Shown here one piece after another: positions 63,459 through 64,000 of a DNA stretch of 64,000 nucleotides. Source of the stretch: Methylomonas koyamae (GTDB taxonomy: Bacteria; Pseudomonadota; Gammaproteobacteria; Methylococcales; Methylomonadaceae). The notes under the pieces are model-generated. The model searched no databases. It had not been told where the DNA came from and worked only from the letters and a program-made list of their open reading frames with translations. Within the stretch, counting starts at the first letter, position 1; each line of letters starts with the position of its first letter. Both the position numbers and the translations under genes were made by a program. The stretch lies in NCBI RefSeq assembly GCF_019669905.1, contig NZ_AP019777.1, forward strand, positions 3,906,001-3,970,000, in the 5' to 3' direction.

Positions 63459-64000
63459 GTGGCAAACATCTCCAGCCGAAAATCCGCAATGACTCTTTTC
63501 AGCTCGGCCAATTGCATAATGAGCCACTGCGCCAGGCTGGTGGTGCATGAGAAAGGCGTACCGGCCGACATCGAATTTTTCGACCCGAACGATCCGCCGG
63601 AAGACTTGCTGGAATTGAACCCGAACGGCAACGCGCCCACCTTCGTCGAACGTGATCTGGTTCTGTACGACGCCCGCATCATCATGGAATACCTCGACGA
63701 ACGCTTCCCCCACCCCGCCCTACACCAGATGGACCCCGTATCCCGCGCCAACGCCAGGATGTTGATCAAACGCATCGACCAGGAATGGTACCCGTTACTG
63801 GAGGAAGTCCAGATTCACGGCGATAAGAAAGCGGCAAAAGCCAAGAAACTGTTGCGGGAAAGCTTGATCGCGGCGGCGCCGGTATTCGAAGCCACCCCCT
63901 ATTTCATGAGCGAAGAATATTCCCTGATCGATTGCGCTATGGCGCCGTTTTTGTGGCGCCTGCCGAGCATCGGTATCGACATCGCCGGACTCGGCAAAGG
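63459..64000 (+). CDS. sspA: Stringent starvation protein A (GST-like), 3' end cut by window
   Basis: 180 codons are visible. I chose GTG 63459, which has AGAGG 8 bases upstream and gives ANISSRKSAMTLFSSANCIMSHCARLVVHEKGV, in line with SspA; the ATG ten codons later has no site. The thioredoxin-like half (residues to about 85, LNPNGNAPTFVERDLVLYDARIIMEYLDERFPHP) is followed by the helical half. SspA binds RNA polymerase and aids acid and starvation responses. Confidence 0.93.
   Translation, partial: MANISSRKSAMTLFSSANCIMSHCARLVVHEKGVPADIEFFDPNDPPEDLLELNPNGNAPTFVERDLVLYDARIIMEYLDERFPHPALHQMDPVSRANARMLIKRIDQEWYPLLEEVQIHGDKKAAKAKKLLRESLIAAAPVFEATPYFMSEEYSLIDCAMAPFLWRLPSIGIDIAGLGK

Noticed and set aside
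1..64000. CRISPR arrays, tRNA and rRNA genes
   Set aside because: No regularly spaced short repeats and no cloverleaf or rRNA blocks were seen; only dispersed repeats, IS ends and short palindromes.

Overview
The window looks like a chromosomal segment of a GC-rich gammaproteobacterium. The conserved block rpmH-rnpA-yidD-yidC-mnmE, the nif-type iron-sulphur assembly genes behind a sigma-54/NifA-type promoter, the guanidine-use genes and the style of dispersed palindromic repeats would suit a methanotroph such as Methylomonas. That genus assignment is inference; no 16S gene or methane oxidation gene is present.

Layout. (1) 1-3456, minus strand: a guanidine-I (ykkC) riboswitch followed by an ABC transporter (binding protein, permease, ATPase) and the start of a DUF1989 protein, the front of a guanidine uptake and degradation operon. 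(2) 3728-9557, minus: a CFI-box membrane protein coupled to a TPR-CHAT lipoprotein, then an ABC exporter. (3) 9.7-15.5 kb: an accessory island with four toxin-antitoxin remnants or modules (one vapC stub, one frameshifted PIN toxin, two intact modules), several copies of a dispersed repeat, and an AT-rich two-gene cassette of unknown function that resembles a defence cassette. (4) 15.9-22.2 kb: an SNase-like protein, then iscA-nifU-nifS on the minus strand with a NifZ-like gene diverging, a SagB-type two-domain nitroreductase and a small unknown gene.

(5) 22.6-46.4 kb is the most striking part. A long plus-strand run starts with an outer-membrane barrel protein, a GH24 lysozyme and an MCE lipoprotein. 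It continues with three peptidase-like proteins that all carry export signals (caspase-NlpC/P60, Tat-type CHAT, Sel1-caspase lipoprotein). It then runs with almost no spacing into a compact contractile injection system (CIS): Pvc16-like cap, sheath, tube, Pro-rich protein, LysM/CIS-tube protein, VgrG-like spike, spike tip, gp25, baseplate J fused to a propeller-like domain, and tail protein I. It ends with a single-pass PASTA protein and another single-pass protein; a polytopic membrane protein converges on it. No AAA+ ATPase or tape measure is visible. I read this as a cell-envelope-linked CIS coupled to exported caspase/CHAT proteins, possibly an undescribed arrangement.

(6) 46.7-52.5 kb: a tripartite efflux system (FUSC, HlyD, YtcA-like, and a divergent TolC-like lipoprotein). 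(7) 52.6-57 kb: a second two-gene unit. Its membrane-protein gene abuts a 128-bp MITE, and its partner gene is split by an IS5-like element whose excision in silico restores one 342-codon frame; a second IS5-type element lies just upstream. (8) 57.3-61.1 kb: mnmE, yidC, yidD, rnpA, rpmH on the minus strand. (9) 61.2-64 kb: a glycine-zipper lipoprotein, a PiT phosphate transporter with its DUF47 partner, and the start of sspA. No tRNA, rRNA, CRISPR array or oriC was recognised.
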